The notes under the pieces were generated by a model. The model had not been told where the DNA came from, did no database searches, and was given only the letters and a program-made list of their open reading frames with translations. Both the position numbers and the translations under genes were made by a program. A DNA stretch of 64,000 nucleotides from the NCBI RefSeq assembly GCF_031312535.1, contig NZ_CP133594.1, positions 2,089,934-2,153,933 of the forward strand. Direction: 5' to 3'. This DNA is from Methanolobus mangrovi (GTDB taxonomy: Archaea > Halobacteriota > Methanosarcinia > Methanosarcinales > Methanosarcinaceae). Positions 8,103-17,838 of the stretch are shown here, one piece after another; position 1 is the first letter of the stretch, and the number at the start of each line of letters is the position of its first letter.

Positions 8103-10235
8103 TTATACGGCGGTCCTGTCCTGATCGATCGACAGCAATCTGGCATTAATAGCTACTATTATCGTGCTCATTGACATGAGTACAGCTCCCGCAGCAGGTG
8201 ATAACAATATGCCCTGCTGGTAAAGCACCCCTGCGGCAAGAGGAATTGCAAGGGCATTATAACCTGTGGCCCAGAAAAGGTTCTGTACCATTTTCCTGTA
8301 TGTTGCGCGGGAAAGATCGATGATTGCCATAACATCAAGAGGGTTACTTTTCACAAGTACGATATCCGCTGTTTCCACTGCAACATCAGTACCTGCACCA
8401 ATAGCTATGCCAATATCTGCCTGTGCCAGTGCAGGTGCGTCATTGATACCATCGCCAACCATTGCAACAATAAGCCCCCTTCCCTGGACTTCCTTTATTC
8501 TGGAAGCTTTTTCTCCCGGTAGCACTCCTGCAAAATACTCATCAAGTCCTATCTGTCCTGCAACCCTTTCAGCTACTTGTTCCTGGTCACCGGTGAGCAT
8601 CAGGCATTTGACTCCAATTTGCTTCAGTCTGCTGACGAGTTCCTTTGATTCAGGTCTGACAATATCTTCAAGCGCAATCGCTCCTGCAACGTTTCTGTCG
8701 ATGAGGACAAATACTATAGTCTTACCCTGACTGGCAATATCCTTTATCTTATCCTCAGGATAACTGATCCCTTCTTCTTTCAGGTATCCGGGGCTTACAA
8801 CCTTAACGTCCTTCCCGTTAACAGTTCCATGAGCCCCCTTTCCTGCAATGGCGCTGAAGTTCTCAACCTGATAACTGGAATCTGAGGCATCAATAATACC
8901 TCTGGCTATTGGATGCTCCGAGTTGGATTCGATCGACGCTGCATATTTCAGTATTTCTTCTGTTTTCATTTTTTCATCAAAAGCAACAACATCGCTGACA
9001 CCAAATTCTCCCTTTGTTAGTGTTCCTGTCTTGTCAAAAACAATTGCATCGATGTTCCTGGCCCTTTCAAAAGCCGATCTGTTCCTGATAAGCAGACCAT
9101 TCCTTGCACCGATGGCAGCGGAAACTGCAACTACAAGAGGAATTGCAAGCCCCAGTGCATGGGGACATGTGATGACCATAACCGTCACCGCTCTTTCCAG
9201 TGAAAAGGCGAGGTCGGTGTTCATCAATTTCAGCCATACAAGAAAAGTGAGTGTTCCGGTTGTCAGTGCGATAATTGTCAACCAGAGGGCAGCCCTGTCA
9301 GCAAGGTTCTGTGTTTTGGACTTGCTTTGCTGGGCCTGAGTTACAAGATCAAGCATCTGGGACAGGAAAGAATCTTTTCCGGTCTTTTGAACTTCGATGG
9401 TCAGAGAGCCTTCTCCGTTGATCGCTCCACCTATGACCATGTCCCCTGTTTCCTTTGGAACAGGATTTGATTCACCGGTAAGCATTGCTTCGTTCACAGA
9501 GCTTTGCCCTTCTATAACCACACCATCAACAGGTATCTTCTCACCGGGTTTCACCAGCACCCTGTCCTCTTTTTGGAGACGGTCCACAGGAACATCTTCA
9601 ACCTTTTCATCCTCCCCTATCAGATGTGCATCAGATGGCATGAGTTTTACGAGTTGCTCAAGAGCCATTGATGCTCCCATAACGGATCGCATTTCCATCC
9701 AGTGCCCGAGTAGCATGATATCAATAAGGGTTGCCAGTTCCCAGAAAAAAAGTTTGCCTGCAACCCCAAAGACCACAAGGCTGCTGTAACCGTATGCAAC
9801 GGTGATAGCAACCGTAATAAGCGTCATCATCCCGGGACTTTTCGCTGTAAGTTCATCCTTTATCCCTTTCAGGAAAGGCCAGCCTCCGTAGAAGAAAATC
9901 AAGGTGGAAAAAGCAAAGAGAAGATAAGTATCTCCTGTAAATGAGGGAATGAAGATACCAAAAACTGAATCAAGAAAGTCCTGAATGATAGGAGAGAGGA
10001 GGAGCACAGGGACGGTCAATACAAGCGATATCCAGAATCTCTTCCTAAAATCCTTTACCATCATTGCATGATGACCGGAATGTCCCTGATGTCCTTCGTG
10101 TTCATCATGTTCCATATGTTCATCATGCTCTTTTCCTGACATGTCATGGTGCATATCATGGTTTTCTTCCTTGTGTTCTTCATGTTCGTGCATTGAATGC
10201 TCACCAACATGCTGGTCCATATTCTGATGCTCCAT
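8103..10235 (-). CDS. copB: CopB-type heavy-metal P-type ATPase (CPH motif)
   Basis: P1B-type ATPase exporting metal ions, probably Cu(II) or Ag(I). The membrane metal site is C357-P358-H359, the CPH signature of the P1B-3/CopB group rather than CPC. The phosphorylation site is D401 in DKTGTLT, followed by GDGINDAP. The first 56 residues are methionine- and acid-rich and contain 17 histidines, a CopB-like metal-binding tail in place of an HMA domain. A longer frame starts with TTG inside cooS. The ATG at 10235 is preferred because AGGGTGA lies at a suitable distance, leaving 22 nt after the cooS stop. It is probably cotranscribed with cooS. Confidence 0.93.
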   Translation of the reverse strand: MEHQNMDQHVGEHSMHEHEEHKEENHDMHHDMSGKEHDEHMEHDEHEGHQGHSGHHAMMVKDFRKRFWISLVLTVPVLLLSPIIQDFLDSVFGIFIPSFTGDTYLLFAFSTLIFFYGGWPFLKGIKDELTAKSPGMMTLITVAITVAYGYSSLVVFGVAGKLFFWELATLIDIMLLGHWMEMRSVMGASMALEQLVKLMPSDAHLIGEDEKVEDVPVDRLQKEDRVLVKPGEKIPVDGVVIEGQSSVNEAMLTGESNPVPKETGDMVIGGAINGEGSLTIEVQKTGKDSFLSQMLDLVTQAQQSKSKTQNLADRAALWLTIIALTTGTLTFLVWLKLMNTDLAFSLERAVTVMVITCPHALGLAIPLVVAVSAAIGARNGLLIRNRSAFERARNIDAIVFDKTGTLTKGEFGVSDVVAFDEKMKTEEILKYAASIESNSEHPIARGIIDASDSSYQVENFSAIAGKGAHGTVNGKDVKVVSPGYLKEEGISYPEDKIKDIASQGKTIVFVLIDRNVAGAIALEDIVRPESKELVSRLKQIGVKCLMLTGDQEQVAERVAGQIGLDEYFAGVLPGEKASRIKEVQGRGLIVAMVGDGINDAPALAQADIGIAIGAGTDVAVETADIVLVKSNPLDVMAIIDLSRATYRKMVQNLFWATGYNALAIPLAAGVLYQQGILLSPAAGAVLMSMSTIIVAINARLLSIDQDRTAV

Positions 10236-10257
10236 ATTTTCCGTCACCCTTTTTGGT

Positions 10258-12162
10258 TCAGATGCCAAGTTTCTTACGATTGTTCTCTATGTGTTCAAGC
10301 ATAAGTTCTACTGCCTTCACGGCATCAGTTTCCACATTCATAACCCCGCCTGTAACATTCTTACAGTCTTCTGTGAGCAGTTTTACCAGATTCGGTGCCC
10401 CTGTTACGGTTGGAACTGGATTGACATGTGTATAGAGTCCAAGTGCAAGGGCAAAGACAGCATCGATAGTGGCTTTCTGTTCCATATATTCAGGAGCAGT
10501 GGCAACAATAGGAAGGTCAGGGACAGGTACGCCTCCAAGACCGGCCGACACAGCAGCTATCAGGTCAGCGATCCTGCCGGTGTCTGTACAGGTTCCATAA
10601 CTGAGTACCGGAGGAATAGCAAGTGCTTCACATATGGATTTCAGTCCAGGTCCTGCAAGTTCTTTTGCTTCAGGGCTGCAAAGTCCTCCCACCTGCATGG
10701 CTCCGTTACCACATCCCATGGATAATACCAGTACATCATTTTTGATGAGTTCCTTTGCAACTGCAATGCTGTGGCTGTCCTGTCCGGAATCCCTCAGTGT
10801 GGTACAGGAAACAAGCCCTGCAACTCCTCGCAAGGTACCATTTTTGATAGCATCCAGAAGAGGGTCGATTTTTCCGCCAAGTGCGTCCAGTATGCTCTCG
10901 GTGGAGAATCCCACAACTGCTTCGCTGAATGGTAATCCTGTGATAGGTGTTACTGATGCTTTGCGTTCCTTGAAATTATCAATTCCCATCTGCAGCAAAT
11001 GTGCCGCCTGTTCACTGGCTTTTTCTGGTATGTAATCCAGACGTTCGCTTACACCCTCAAATGAAACAAGGTCGCTTACAGGGATAAGTTTGAATTTGTA
11101 CTTTTCAGCATACATCGGGTCTATGGGCATGGAGCAGTTCATGTCTGCAACGAAAACATCAACACACCCGCTTGCAAGCACAGCTTCCTGCATGAGCCAG
11201 TTTCCGGTAAATCCGTACAGAACATCATCCATCTCCCATCTCTGGATCATTTCCTGTCCGGTCTCAATGTTGGCAATTATTCGCAGACCTTTGGCACCGA
11301 CCTGCTTTGCTTTCTCCTGCCACTCCTGCTCTCTTGCAAGCTGTACCATGGAAAAGCCAAGGAAAGGTTCGTGTCCGTTGGGCAGGACATTTATGAAATC
11401 AGGGTCAAGCACACCAAGGTCAACTCTCATTTTATGAGGACGGGGTAATCCGAATATTATGTCCTGACAGTACTCATTGACTATCTGGCTCTGGTATGCC
11501 ATCGCCACTCCAAGTTTCATAGCTTTCAGCGCAAGGCTGACATAGTTTCCATCCACGTTTGTCAGGGATGAGCTTGTAGACCTGAGGAGTTCGGTCTGGA
11601 TGCCTCCGGGAAAGATACCAATATTTTTCCACAGGTCCTGTCTTTCCTTTGGAGCAAGCATTTCCACGATCTTACTGGGCTTGCCATATTCTCTTGTGAA
11701 ATCGGCCTCAACAAAATCACAAAGTTTCAGCGCAACATCATTTACGCTGCCACCGTTATCTACTCCAAGCCTGCCTGCAAAGCTCCTCAGTTTCCCTTCT
11801 TCAGTTATCTTAAAGGGAGTTTCACCTTTTGCGGTAGCTCGTAATGTCTTGATGGTCTGGTTCGTATGATATTGGTAGGTCGAAGCTCCCATAACATTAC
11901 GCAGAAGCATCATACGCATGGCCATACCATCAGCTGTTATCCCGCAGACACCTCTTTTATCTTTGGCAGCATCTGCCCTGCATGGTCCGTTGGAACAGAG
12001 ATCACAACGCATACCTCCCTGACAAAAATTACATCTCCTGTCGGGATTTCCCCCCATTCCCTGAGCCTCATAGCGGTCCCAGATATTGGTCATGCCGTCT
12101 TCTTTTATTCGTCTGTACACTGTTCGCACTGAATCATGATATGATATTCTGTCATCTTCCAC
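10258..12162 (-). CDS. cooS: Monofunctional nickel carbon monoxide dehydrogenase
   Basis: Cytoplasmic Ni-Fe-S enzyme oxidising CO to CO2, donating electrons to ferredoxin-type carriers. The N-terminus has C44-x2-C47, then C53-x2-C56-x4-C61-x11-C73. The latter four match the B-cluster pattern; C44/C47 would serve the D-cluster as a CX2C variant. The catalytic domain is full length (634 residues). The start is GTG, with a G-rich SD-like stretch (AGGGGG) upstream. No cooF, cooC or acetyl-CoA synthase gene adjoins it, so it is the stand-alone type, not the CdhA of the acetyl-CoA decarbonylase complex. The next gene is a copper ATPase. Confidence 0.93.
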   Translation of the reverse strand: MEDDRISYHDSVRTVYRRIKEDGMTNIWDRYEAQGMGGNPDRRCNFCQGGMRCDLCSNGPCRADAAKDKRGVCGITADGMAMRMMLLRNVMGASTYQYHTNQTIKTLRATAKGETPFKITEEGKLRSFAGRLGVDNGGSVNDVALKLCDFVEADFTREYGKPSKIVEMLAPKERQDLWKNIGIFPGGIQTELLRSTSSSLTNVDGNYVSLALKAMKLGVAMAYQSQIVNEYCQDIIFGLPRPHKMRVDLGVLDPDFINVLPNGHEPFLGFSMVQLAREQEWQEKAKQVGAKGLRIIANIETGQEMIQRWEMDDVLYGFTGNWLMQEAVLASGCVDVFVADMNCSMPIDPMYAEKYKFKLIPVSDLVSFEGVSERLDYIPEKASEQAAHLLQMGIDNFKERKASVTPITGLPFSEAVVGFSTESILDALGGKIDPLLDAIKNGTLRGVAGLVSCTTLRDSGQDSHSIAVAKELIKNDVLVLSMGCGNGAMQVGGLCSPEAKELAGPGLKSICEALAIPPVLSYGTCTDTGRIADLIAAVSAGLGGVPVPDLPIVATAPEYMEQKATIDAVFALALGLYTHVNPVPTVTGAPNLVKLLTEDCKNVTGGVMNVETDAVKAVELMLEHIENNRKKLGI

Positions 12163-12197
12163 ACGGGTTCCCCCTAATTTTAAATTGTATTTTTAAA

Positions 12198-12214
12198 CCC
12201 AGTATATATCTGGG
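12198..12214 (-). promoter_or_regulatory. cooS promoter: TATA box framed by a palindrome
   Basis: The plus strand reads CCCAG-TATATAT-CTGGG, so 5-bp complementary arms flank the TATA box. It lies 36 nt before the cooS GTG. The position matches a core promoter, and the arms could be an operator that blocks TBP. Confidence 0.45.
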
Positions 12215-12324
12215 GTAGCGGAAGATAAAAACTCTTTGGAGGAATACTTTTATAGCTTGTATTAACTTTTCACATTATTATTCTATATCCTTAATAAAAT
12301 TCTCTCTTATAAGTTATTATATAA

Positions 12325-12338
12325 GAATATATATAATC
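12325..12338 (+). promoter_or_regulatory. TATA box of the CAP-dockerin gene
   Basis: GAATATATATAATC, about 65 nt before the ATG at 12400. The resulting leader would contain a 6-bp hairpin (AGGAAC 12360-12365, GTTCCT 12379-12384) and an AAGGGG SD. Confidence 0.45.
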
Positions 12339-12399
12339 TATTGAACACTTTTGCCCTTAAGGAACACTCCCGTAAAACGTTCCTATAAGGGGTCTTACC

Positions 12400-13362
12400 A
12401 TGAATAAAACGTATTATTTGCCAGGATATTTTTTTGTATTTATCATCCTGCTGACCTGTTTTACAAGCTCTGCCTCCGCAGAAGAGACGTATGCAGTGCA
12501 GGAACAACAGATGCTGGATCTGATCAATGATGAAAGGTTGAGTTACGGACTTGAGCCCTTAATTCTCAATCCCATTCTTACTCAGGTTGCAAGAGACCAT
12601 AGCAAAGAGATGATCGAAATGGATTACTTTTCCCATGATTCCTTTGATGGTACTCTTTTCTCAGAGAGAATAAGGGATGCAGGTTATCCGATCTACCGAA
12701 TTGGCGAGAACATTGCCATGAACTATCCTCCTAATGTCGTGCAGGCTCATGAGAATCTCATGAACTCAGCTGGTCACAGGGCCAATATCCTGAGTTCCGA
12801 TTACAATGAGATAGGGATTGGGATATGGATTGGAGAATATTCTTCATATTCGAACACTGCCATGTACACCCAGGATTTCGGCTGGAACTCAAATGTAGTA
12901 GTACCTTCTTTTTCCATAATTTCTTCCCAACCTGCTTCAGATAGCATATTCTCAAATGGTGCTGAACAGATCTTTAGCATCCAGACAAACGATTTATGTG
13001 ATGTGAGCTGGTCTGTGGACGGTACTGTTGTTAAAGCCGATGAAGATGTAACACAATCTTATTACAATATCCAGTCATCTTCAGAAGGCGTATATGGTAT
13101 CGAAGTAACTGCTGTAAATCCCAAAGGAAGTGATTCTGTAAGCTGGGTAATGGAAGTGGTGCCGGAAGAGCTGCCTTCAGAATCCGTAAAAGGAGACTTT
13201 GATGGAGATAATGATGTTGATTTCGATGACTTTGTAGAATTGGCCGAAGTATATAATTCAAGCTTAGGTGATGTGACATACTCTTCGGTATTCGATTTTG
13301 ATGGAGATAATGATGTCGATTTCGATGATTTTGTGGAGTTCGCAGCCGTGTACAACAAGTGA
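12400..13362 (+). CDS. Secreted CAP-domain protein with C-terminal dockerin-like repeats
   Basis: Begins with a signal peptide (hydrophobic residues 8-24, likely cut after ASA at 25-27). Residues 35-160 form a CAP/SCP (YkwD-type) domain with the signatures ARDHSKEM, HDSFDG, GENIAM and HRANIL. Residues 170-255 look like an immunoglobulin-like beta domain. The last 55 residues hold two near-identical calcium-loop units, each DFDGDNDVDFDDFVE followed by a YN, i.e. an F-hand pair as in type I dockerins. The protein is probably outside the cell or on its surface, and calcium-dependent. CAP proteins in archaea have no defined role. Confidence 0.85.
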   Translation: MNKTYYLPGYFFVFIILLTCFTSSASAEETYAVQEQQMLDLINDERLSYGLEPLILNPILTQVARDHSKEMIEMDYFSHDSFDGTLFSERIRDAGYPIYRIGENIAMNYPPNVVQAHENLMNSAGHRANILSSDYNEIGIGIWIGEYSSYSNTAMYTQDFGWNSNVVVPSFSIISSQPASDSIFSNGAEQIFSIQTNDLCDVSWSVDGTVVKADEDVTQSYYNIQSSSEGVYGIEVTAVNPKGSDSVSWVMEVVPEELPSESVKGDFDGDNDVDFDDFVELAEVYNSSLGDVTYSSVFDFDGDNDVDFDDFVEFAAVYNK

Positions 13363-13445
13363 ATTTAAAGATTTGAAACATCACAAATAAGCAAAATAAT
13401 AGAACAGATAAAGTGATGACGATGTGTGATGACATCACCCCCACT

Positions 13446-13469
13446 TTTACCAATAGGCAATTTGGTAAA
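13446..13469 (+). terminator. Hairpin terminator after the CAP-dockerin gene
   Basis: Perfect 8-bp arms TTTACCAA (13446-13453) and TTGGTAAA (13462-13469), followed by a T-rich stretch (ATTTTTTATTTCATTTTTT). Confidence 0.55.
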
Positions 13470-13561
13470 TCTGCCTTAAACTAATTTTTTATTTCATTTT
13501 TTCCTGAAACCAACAACCATTAATAAAAACAAGAGTATAAAAATATCACAAAGGTGAATTT

Positions 13562-14191
13562 ATGCTGAAAATTACCCCATATATGGGACCCTTGGTCATA
13601 ATCGTTTCAATAGCAGGACTATGGCAGCCTTTACTTGGTTATTTCATGTTGCTGGTCTTTGCGGCTATTTTTCTGATAGCACCATTCAGAGGGCGCTGGT
13701 TCTGCGGGAATCTGTGTCCCAGGGGAAGCTTCATGGATTTCTGGGTGGGCCGGATATCCGGGAAGAAAAAGATACCTAAGTTCCTCAAAAGTTACTGGAT
13801 AAGAGTTCCTCTTTTCATGCTGATGATGGTATTTATGGGTTACAGGCTGATGAATACTCATGGAATTGTGAACCAGATAGGTATGGTTCTGGTTATCATG
13901 TGTCTGACAACATCAGCTATTGCAGTGGTGCTGGGAGTGACAATTGCCCCCAGAACTTGGTGTACCTTCTGCCCTATGGGAACCCTGCAGAGCATTGTCG
14001 GGGTGAACAAATATCCTCTACTGGTCGATATAGAAAAATGCATAAAATGCCACAAATGTGAAAAAGTGTGCCCTATGCACCTGAATATTCTTGAGATAAC
14101 ACATAACCCGGACTGTATCAAATGCGGAAGATGCATTGATGTATGTCCTAAGGATGCACTGAGCTTCAAAAAATCAAGTAGAAGCTCATAA
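13562..14191 (+). CDS. NapH-like membrane ferredoxin
   Basis: A 209-residue protein with about four transmembrane helices. Cysteine motifs include CGNLCPRG near residue 44 and CTFCPMG near 136, and two classical 4Fe-4S motifs (CIKCHKCEKVCP and CIKCGRCIDVCP) occupy the C-terminal 50 residues. This is the NapH/CcoG/RdxA-like layout, suggesting electron transfer between the membrane and cytoplasmic carriers. A clear AAAGGTGA SD precedes the ATG. No nap, nos or reductase gene is near, so its partners are unknown. Confidence 0.85.
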   Translation: MLKITPYMGPLVIIVSIAGLWQPLLGYFMLLVFAAIFLIAPFRGRWFCGNLCPRGSFMDFWVGRISGKKKIPKFLKSYWIRVPLFMLMMVFMGYRLMNTHGIVNQIGMVLVIMCLTTSAIAVVLGVTIAPRTWCTFCPMGTLQSIVGVNKYPLLVDIEKCIKCHKCEKVCPMHLNILEITHNPDCIKCGRCIDVCPKDALSFKKSSRSS

Positions 14192-14263
14192 CTTTTTTTG
14201 TCATTTTTGTTCCTTAGTTCCTTCCACCAGATACAAAAGCAATGACCCACTTTCAAATGTGAT

Positions 14264-15049
14264 ATGGATACTTTGAACTTCGATGGCTCCTGCGATCCAA
14301 ATCCGGGAGGAATTATGGGCTTTGGATGGGTGATAAACTGGAGCACCGGAAAAGCTCCAACAGAGGGAAGCAAGGAAAAGAAATCATCTCCCTCGAACAC
14401 CAACAATGTTGCTGAATACACTGCACTGAAAGAAGGAATATCCAATTACCTGAAACTCGGTGGAAAAGGTCCTCTTCAGGTCTATGGTGACAGCAAACTT
14501 GTGATCAACCAGATGTCAGGTACATGGAAGATCAATAACCAGAATCTTTTAGAGATAAACAAGCAGATAGCATCTGAAATTAAAAAGCACGATCTTAAGG
14601 TTAAATTCGGCTGGGTGCCAAGGGAACAGAACACCACTGCTGACAGGTTGGCAATGCCGGGTTCATCGTCAAAGAATTCATCGAAAACCTCTTCAAAAGC
14701 CTCATCCATCAAACCGGAAGAGAGAAAGTTCGTTGCCGATGTAAATTCATCATCTCTTTCTCCTCAGTTAAGGCTCAAAATAAATGAATTGAATACTGAG
14801 CCTTCTCCTGGTTTCAAATCATTCGCCCAACTAAAAGTGGGCGGTATGGATTCTTTTTCGAGAAAGAAACTTGAAGAACTGCAGGAAGAAGCCGGGAAAA
14901 AAGCTTCATCGATCGTCCAGAATGAATTTCCAAAAAATCTCACTCATCAGGCTTCTGCATTGAGGTGGATGCTGCGCGGACTCTCAACAGACCTTGCCGT
15001 CAGGAAGGTCCAGATCGATGTTGAGATAAGTAAAAAGAAAAAGAGATAG
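14264..15049 (+). CDS. RNase HI-type ribonuclease with extra C-terminal domain
   Basis: Hydrolyses the RNA strand of RNA-DNA hybrids. The four acidic active-site residues are visible: D7 in NFDGSCDPNPGG, E51 in NNVAEYTAL, D76 in VYGDSKL and D127 in NTTADRLA. The RNase H fold ends near residue 135. A serine/lysine-rich linker follows, and then a helical domain of about 110 residues (from about 150) with no recognised identity. Archaeal type 1 RNases H are usually about 150 residues long, so the tail roughly doubles the size. It converges with the histidine kinase gene, with 24 nt between them. Confidence 0.88.
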   Translation: MDTLNFDGSCDPNPGGIMGFGWVINWSTGKAPTEGSKEKKSSPSNTNNVAEYTALKEGISNYLKLGGKGPLQVYGDSKLVINQMSGTWKINNQNLLEINKQIASEIKKHDLKVKFGWVPREQNTTADRLAMPGSSSKNSSKTSSKASSIKPEERKFVADVNSSSLSPQLRLKINELNTEPSPGFKSFAQLKVGGMDSFSRKKLEELQEEAGKKASSIVQNEFPKNLTHQASALRWMLRGLSTDLAVRKVQIDVEISKKKKR

Positions 15050-15073
15050 CTGTATTGTTTTACTTAGTCCGGT

Positions 15074-16729
15074 TCACAGTGCTTTTTTAACAGTGAACCA
15101 GAACACACTTCCCCTGCCAAGCGGATTATTGTCCACTCCAACTTCCCCGTTATGGAGTTCAACTATTCTCTTGACAATGGCAAGTCCAAGACCGCTTCCC
15201 TTTACGCTTCCCTTATCTGCCTGTCTGAAACGCTCAAATATCATGGCTTTGTCCTCGCTGCTGATACCGGGACCAACATCTGTAACCTGGATTCTCCATT
15301 TATCTCCTATATCTGAGATATTTATGCTTATTTTTCCTTTTGGAGGACTGTATTTTATGGCGTTTGAAAGCAGGTTCAGGAATACTTCCTCTATGAGAGG
15401 ATTAATGAGTGAAGGATATTCTCTTGTGGCTTTGAAATTCATTTCAATATCCATTTTATCCATTTCAGGCCCTAAGTTCCTGATAACCTTCTCCAGAATA
15501 GGTACAAAATCCTGCTCTTCGAATTTGATATCATCGATGGATTCAAGTTTAATGAACTTAGAAGCCGATTCTATCATATAGATCAGTTTTTCGTTGTTCT
15601 TGTGTATCTTGTCAAGCAGGTTTTTGTTGTTGTTGTCATCTTCCACTATAATGAGTTCCTCGGTGAAACCCCTGATAATATTTGCAGGGTTGAGAAGGTC
15701 ATGGGTGAGTATGTCAGTGAACAGTACTTTGAGATAGTTTGCATCCTCGAGTTCCTTTGCATACTTTTTGAGGTTCTCTTCAGTCTGCTTCCTGCTCAGG
15801 GATTCTGCAAGTACATTGGCTACAGATTGCACAAAATGCATATCATCGTTTGTGAACACCCTTTTTTGTATTGTGTGTACATTCATGACTCCAAAAGGTT
15901 TGTCCTTGTTTCCGATAATTACATCCATGCCGCTGATAATTCCGTGATCCTTTAAGAGGGATAAACCACTGAATCTCTCCTGTGTGTTTTTCTCATGGAC
16001 CATTGCCGGTTCACGTGAATATAGGGTGTAACAGACAATTTCATTTTTCTTATTTTCAGGCTTACTGTCTGATTCTTCTTCCCAGCCCACACCTGCAACC
16101 ATGACAGATTCAGAATCCTCGTATTTCATTATCCTGCAATATTCAACGTCAAGTGTACTGGCTACAAGTTTGACAGATTCCTGTATCAGAGTCTCAAGCT
16201 CCACTCCGGCAAGTCCGTCCTGTCCCAATTTTGCAACGGCAGCGTGCTGTTTTTCCCTCATCTGCAGGACCTTTTCCACAGCTTTGCGCTCACTGATATC
16301 CTTTGCATGCCTTACAACCATTGTGACATTGGAGTCATCATCAAAAACAGGTGATAGCTCGATAAGCTTTGTTTTGTTATCAAGAGGGTCTTCAATCTCA
16401 AATTTCCTGCATGCGCCGGTTGCAAATACCTCAAGTAACTGGCATGGTTCGCAGGGCTTGCTCTGCTTCATCAGGCAGCTGTAGCAGAAAGGATGCCCCT
16501 GTTTTTCATTTGCGGGTATGGACTCACAATTCTTCCAGTTGCTTGTTACAATTTTCAGATCACGGTCTATTACGACTATGAGATCCTGTACTGATGCCAG
16601 GGTCTTTTTTAGGAGGTTGAGCTGTTGATCCTTTAGCTCATCGTTTTTTTCTTCACAAATCGGAATATCCACCACCCCATTATCAAAAGCAGAAGGCCTT
16701 TTTAAATAGGTTATAATGATTAACCGCAT
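15074..16729 (-). CDS. PAS-GAF sensor histidine kinase (orphan)
   Basis: Order of domains: a PAS-like region (about 40-150) with several cysteines, a GAF domain (about 165-310), then a dimerisation/phosphoacceptor region with H343 in the motif THDLLNP, and a HATPase_c domain with NAIKYSPP, DVGPGIS and GSGLGLAIVK. No transmembrane helix is evident, so it is likely soluble. The PAS segment carries C-x2-C and other cysteines (FCYSCLMKQSKPCEPCQ) that could bind metal or sense redox state. No response regulator is nearby. A GTG at 16672 is an alternative start, since a TTTAAA box sits about 28 nt before it. Confidence 0.9.
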   Translation of the reverse strand: MRLIIITYLKRPSAFDNGVVDIPICEEKNDELKDQQLNLLKKTLASVQDLIVVIDRDLKIVTSNWKNCESIPANEKQGHPFCYSCLMKQSKPCEPCQLLEVFATGACRKFEIEDPLDNKTKLIELSPVFDDDSNVTMVVRHAKDISERKAVEKVLQMREKQHAAVAKLGQDGLAGVELETLIQESVKLVASTLDVEYCRIMKYEDSESVMVAGVGWEEESDSKPENKKNEIVCYTLYSREPAMVHEKNTQERFSGLSLLKDHGIISGMDVIIGNKDKPFGVMNVHTIQKRVFTNDDMHFVQSVANVLAESLSRKQTEENLKKYAKELEDANYLKVLFTDILTHDLLNPANIIRGFTEELIIVEDDNNNKNLLDKIHKNNEKLIYMIESASKFIKLESIDDIKFEEQDFVPILEKVIRNLGPEMDKMDIEMNFKATREYPSLINPLIEEVFLNLLSNAIKYSPPKGKISINISDIGDKWRIQVTDVGPGISSEDKAMIFERFRQADKGSVKGSGLGLAIVKRIVELHNGEVGVDNNPLGRGSVFWFTVKKAL

Positions 16730-16926
16730 TATACCAATAGTATAATTTTATAATATTGACATTCTGGTGAAGAACTGTCTCAGATTCTAATATTTATATG
16801 TATCTTGGGTAAACAAATGTCATTATGAGTATGATGTTAATTTATGGGTATTTACTTTGAAGCTCCCTGTCAAAGATCAGTCTAAAATCTATATGCGGAG
16901 GTGTAATTAAATTATAAAAAGTTTGT

Positions 16927-16968
16927 ATATCAAATATCAAATAATTAAAAAAAAGCAATATTTGATAT
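16927..16968 (-). terminator. Inverted repeat after the K+ channel gene
   Basis: Perfect 11-bp arms ATATCAAATAT (16927-16937) and ATATTTGATAT (16958-16968) with a 20-nt loop that is T-rich on the minus strand. It begins 6 nt past the channel stop codon. Confidence 0.5.
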
Positions 16969-16973
16969 TATCC

Positions 16974-17828
16974 TTATAATTTTGTGCCGCAATGTTTACA
17001 AAAAAGGGCATCTGCGTCATTATTATTATTTCTGCAGTTGTCGCAAATGATCCTGTTTCTCTCTTTATCCCTTGCATCCAGAGAGGCCAGACTCATTTCA
17101 GCTGTTACAATACCTGTAGGGACAGCAATAATACTGTAACCCATTATCATAACAACAGAAGCAAGGCCAATTCCAAGTGGTGTCTTCGGTACAATATCTC
17201 CATAGCCGACAGTCGTCAGGGTTACAATAGCCCAGTGTATGCTGATGGGTATACTGGTGAACCCGTTTTCCTCGCCCTCGATGAGATACATGAGAGATCC
17301 CAGTATAACAACAAGTGTGAGCACCGTGAAAAGAAAAACAGTTATCTTACGGCTGCTTGCTTTCAACGCATCAATCAGTAATTCGGCCTCATTAAGGTAC
17401 TTGACCAATTTGAGAATACGAAATATCCTCAGGACCCTGAGTATCCTTATGACCAGCAGGAACTGGCTTCCCGGAAGGAACAGGCTCAGATAGGTCGGGA
17501 CTATTGCCAGCAGGTCCACTATTCCAAAAAGACTTGTTGAATATCTAAGCTTGCTTTTGACACATATAAGACGCAGACTATATTCAATTGTAAAAAGTAT
17601 AGTGAAGAACCACTCTATATTATAGAGCAATTCCCCGTGTTCTATCCTGAAAGATTTGACACTGTCCAGCATAACTGCAAGGACGCTCAGCAGGATGCTT
17701 ATTATAAGCAAAATATCGAAATATTTTCCTGCAGGTGTATCCGCTTCAAATATAATATCATAGATCCGGCTTCTCCAGTTATTGGAATCGGGTCTGTTGC
17801 CAGAATATATATTCTCATATGCAGCCAT
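16974..17828 (-). CDS. Voltage-gated-type K+ channel with C-terminal zinc ribbon
   Basis: Six-transmembrane ion channel subunit. S4 is recognisable as repeated arginines in RILRVLRIFRILKLVK, and the pore has the K+ selectivity signature TVGYGD. The last 25 residues form a treble-clef/zinc-ribbon motif, CDNCRNNNNDADALFCKHCG, which is unusual on a channel and would sit in the cytoplasm. A longer frame begins with TTG seven codons upstream. The ATG at 17828 is preferred because GAGGGA lies 7-8 nt before it, leaving 10 nt after the dinB stop. It is probably cotranscribed with dinB, though no functional link is obvious. Confidence 0.9.
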   Translation of the reverse strand: MAAYENIYSGNRPDSNNWRSRIYDIIFEADTPAGKYFDILLIISILLSVLAVMLDSVKSFRIEHGELLYNIEWFFTILFTIEYSLRLICVKSKLRYSTSLFGIVDLLAIVPTYLSLFLPGSQFLLVIRILRVLRIFRILKLVKYLNEAELLIDALKASSRKITVFLFTVLTLVVILGSLMYLIEGEENGFTSIPISIHWAIVTLTTVGYGDIVPKTPLGIGLASVVMIMGYSIIAVPTGIVTAEMSLASLDARDKERNRIICDNCRNNNNDADALFCKHCGTKL

Positions 17829-17838
17829 TATTTTTCCC

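Noticed and set aside
8063-8146. Extra 28 N-terminal codons of the membrane protein at 6386-8062
   Set aside because: They overlap the end of the copper ATPase gene, lie upstream of the AT-rich promoter-like stretch and have a composition unlike a signal or anchor.
12307-12507. Minus-strand 66-codon frame over the CAP gene start
   Set aside because: It overlaps the promoter and signal peptide of the CAP-dockerin gene and has no homology pattern; a shadow frame.
13197-13340. Direct DNA repeat as a mobile or satellite element
   Set aside because: It is explained by the duplicated calcium-binding loops of the dockerin-like domain.
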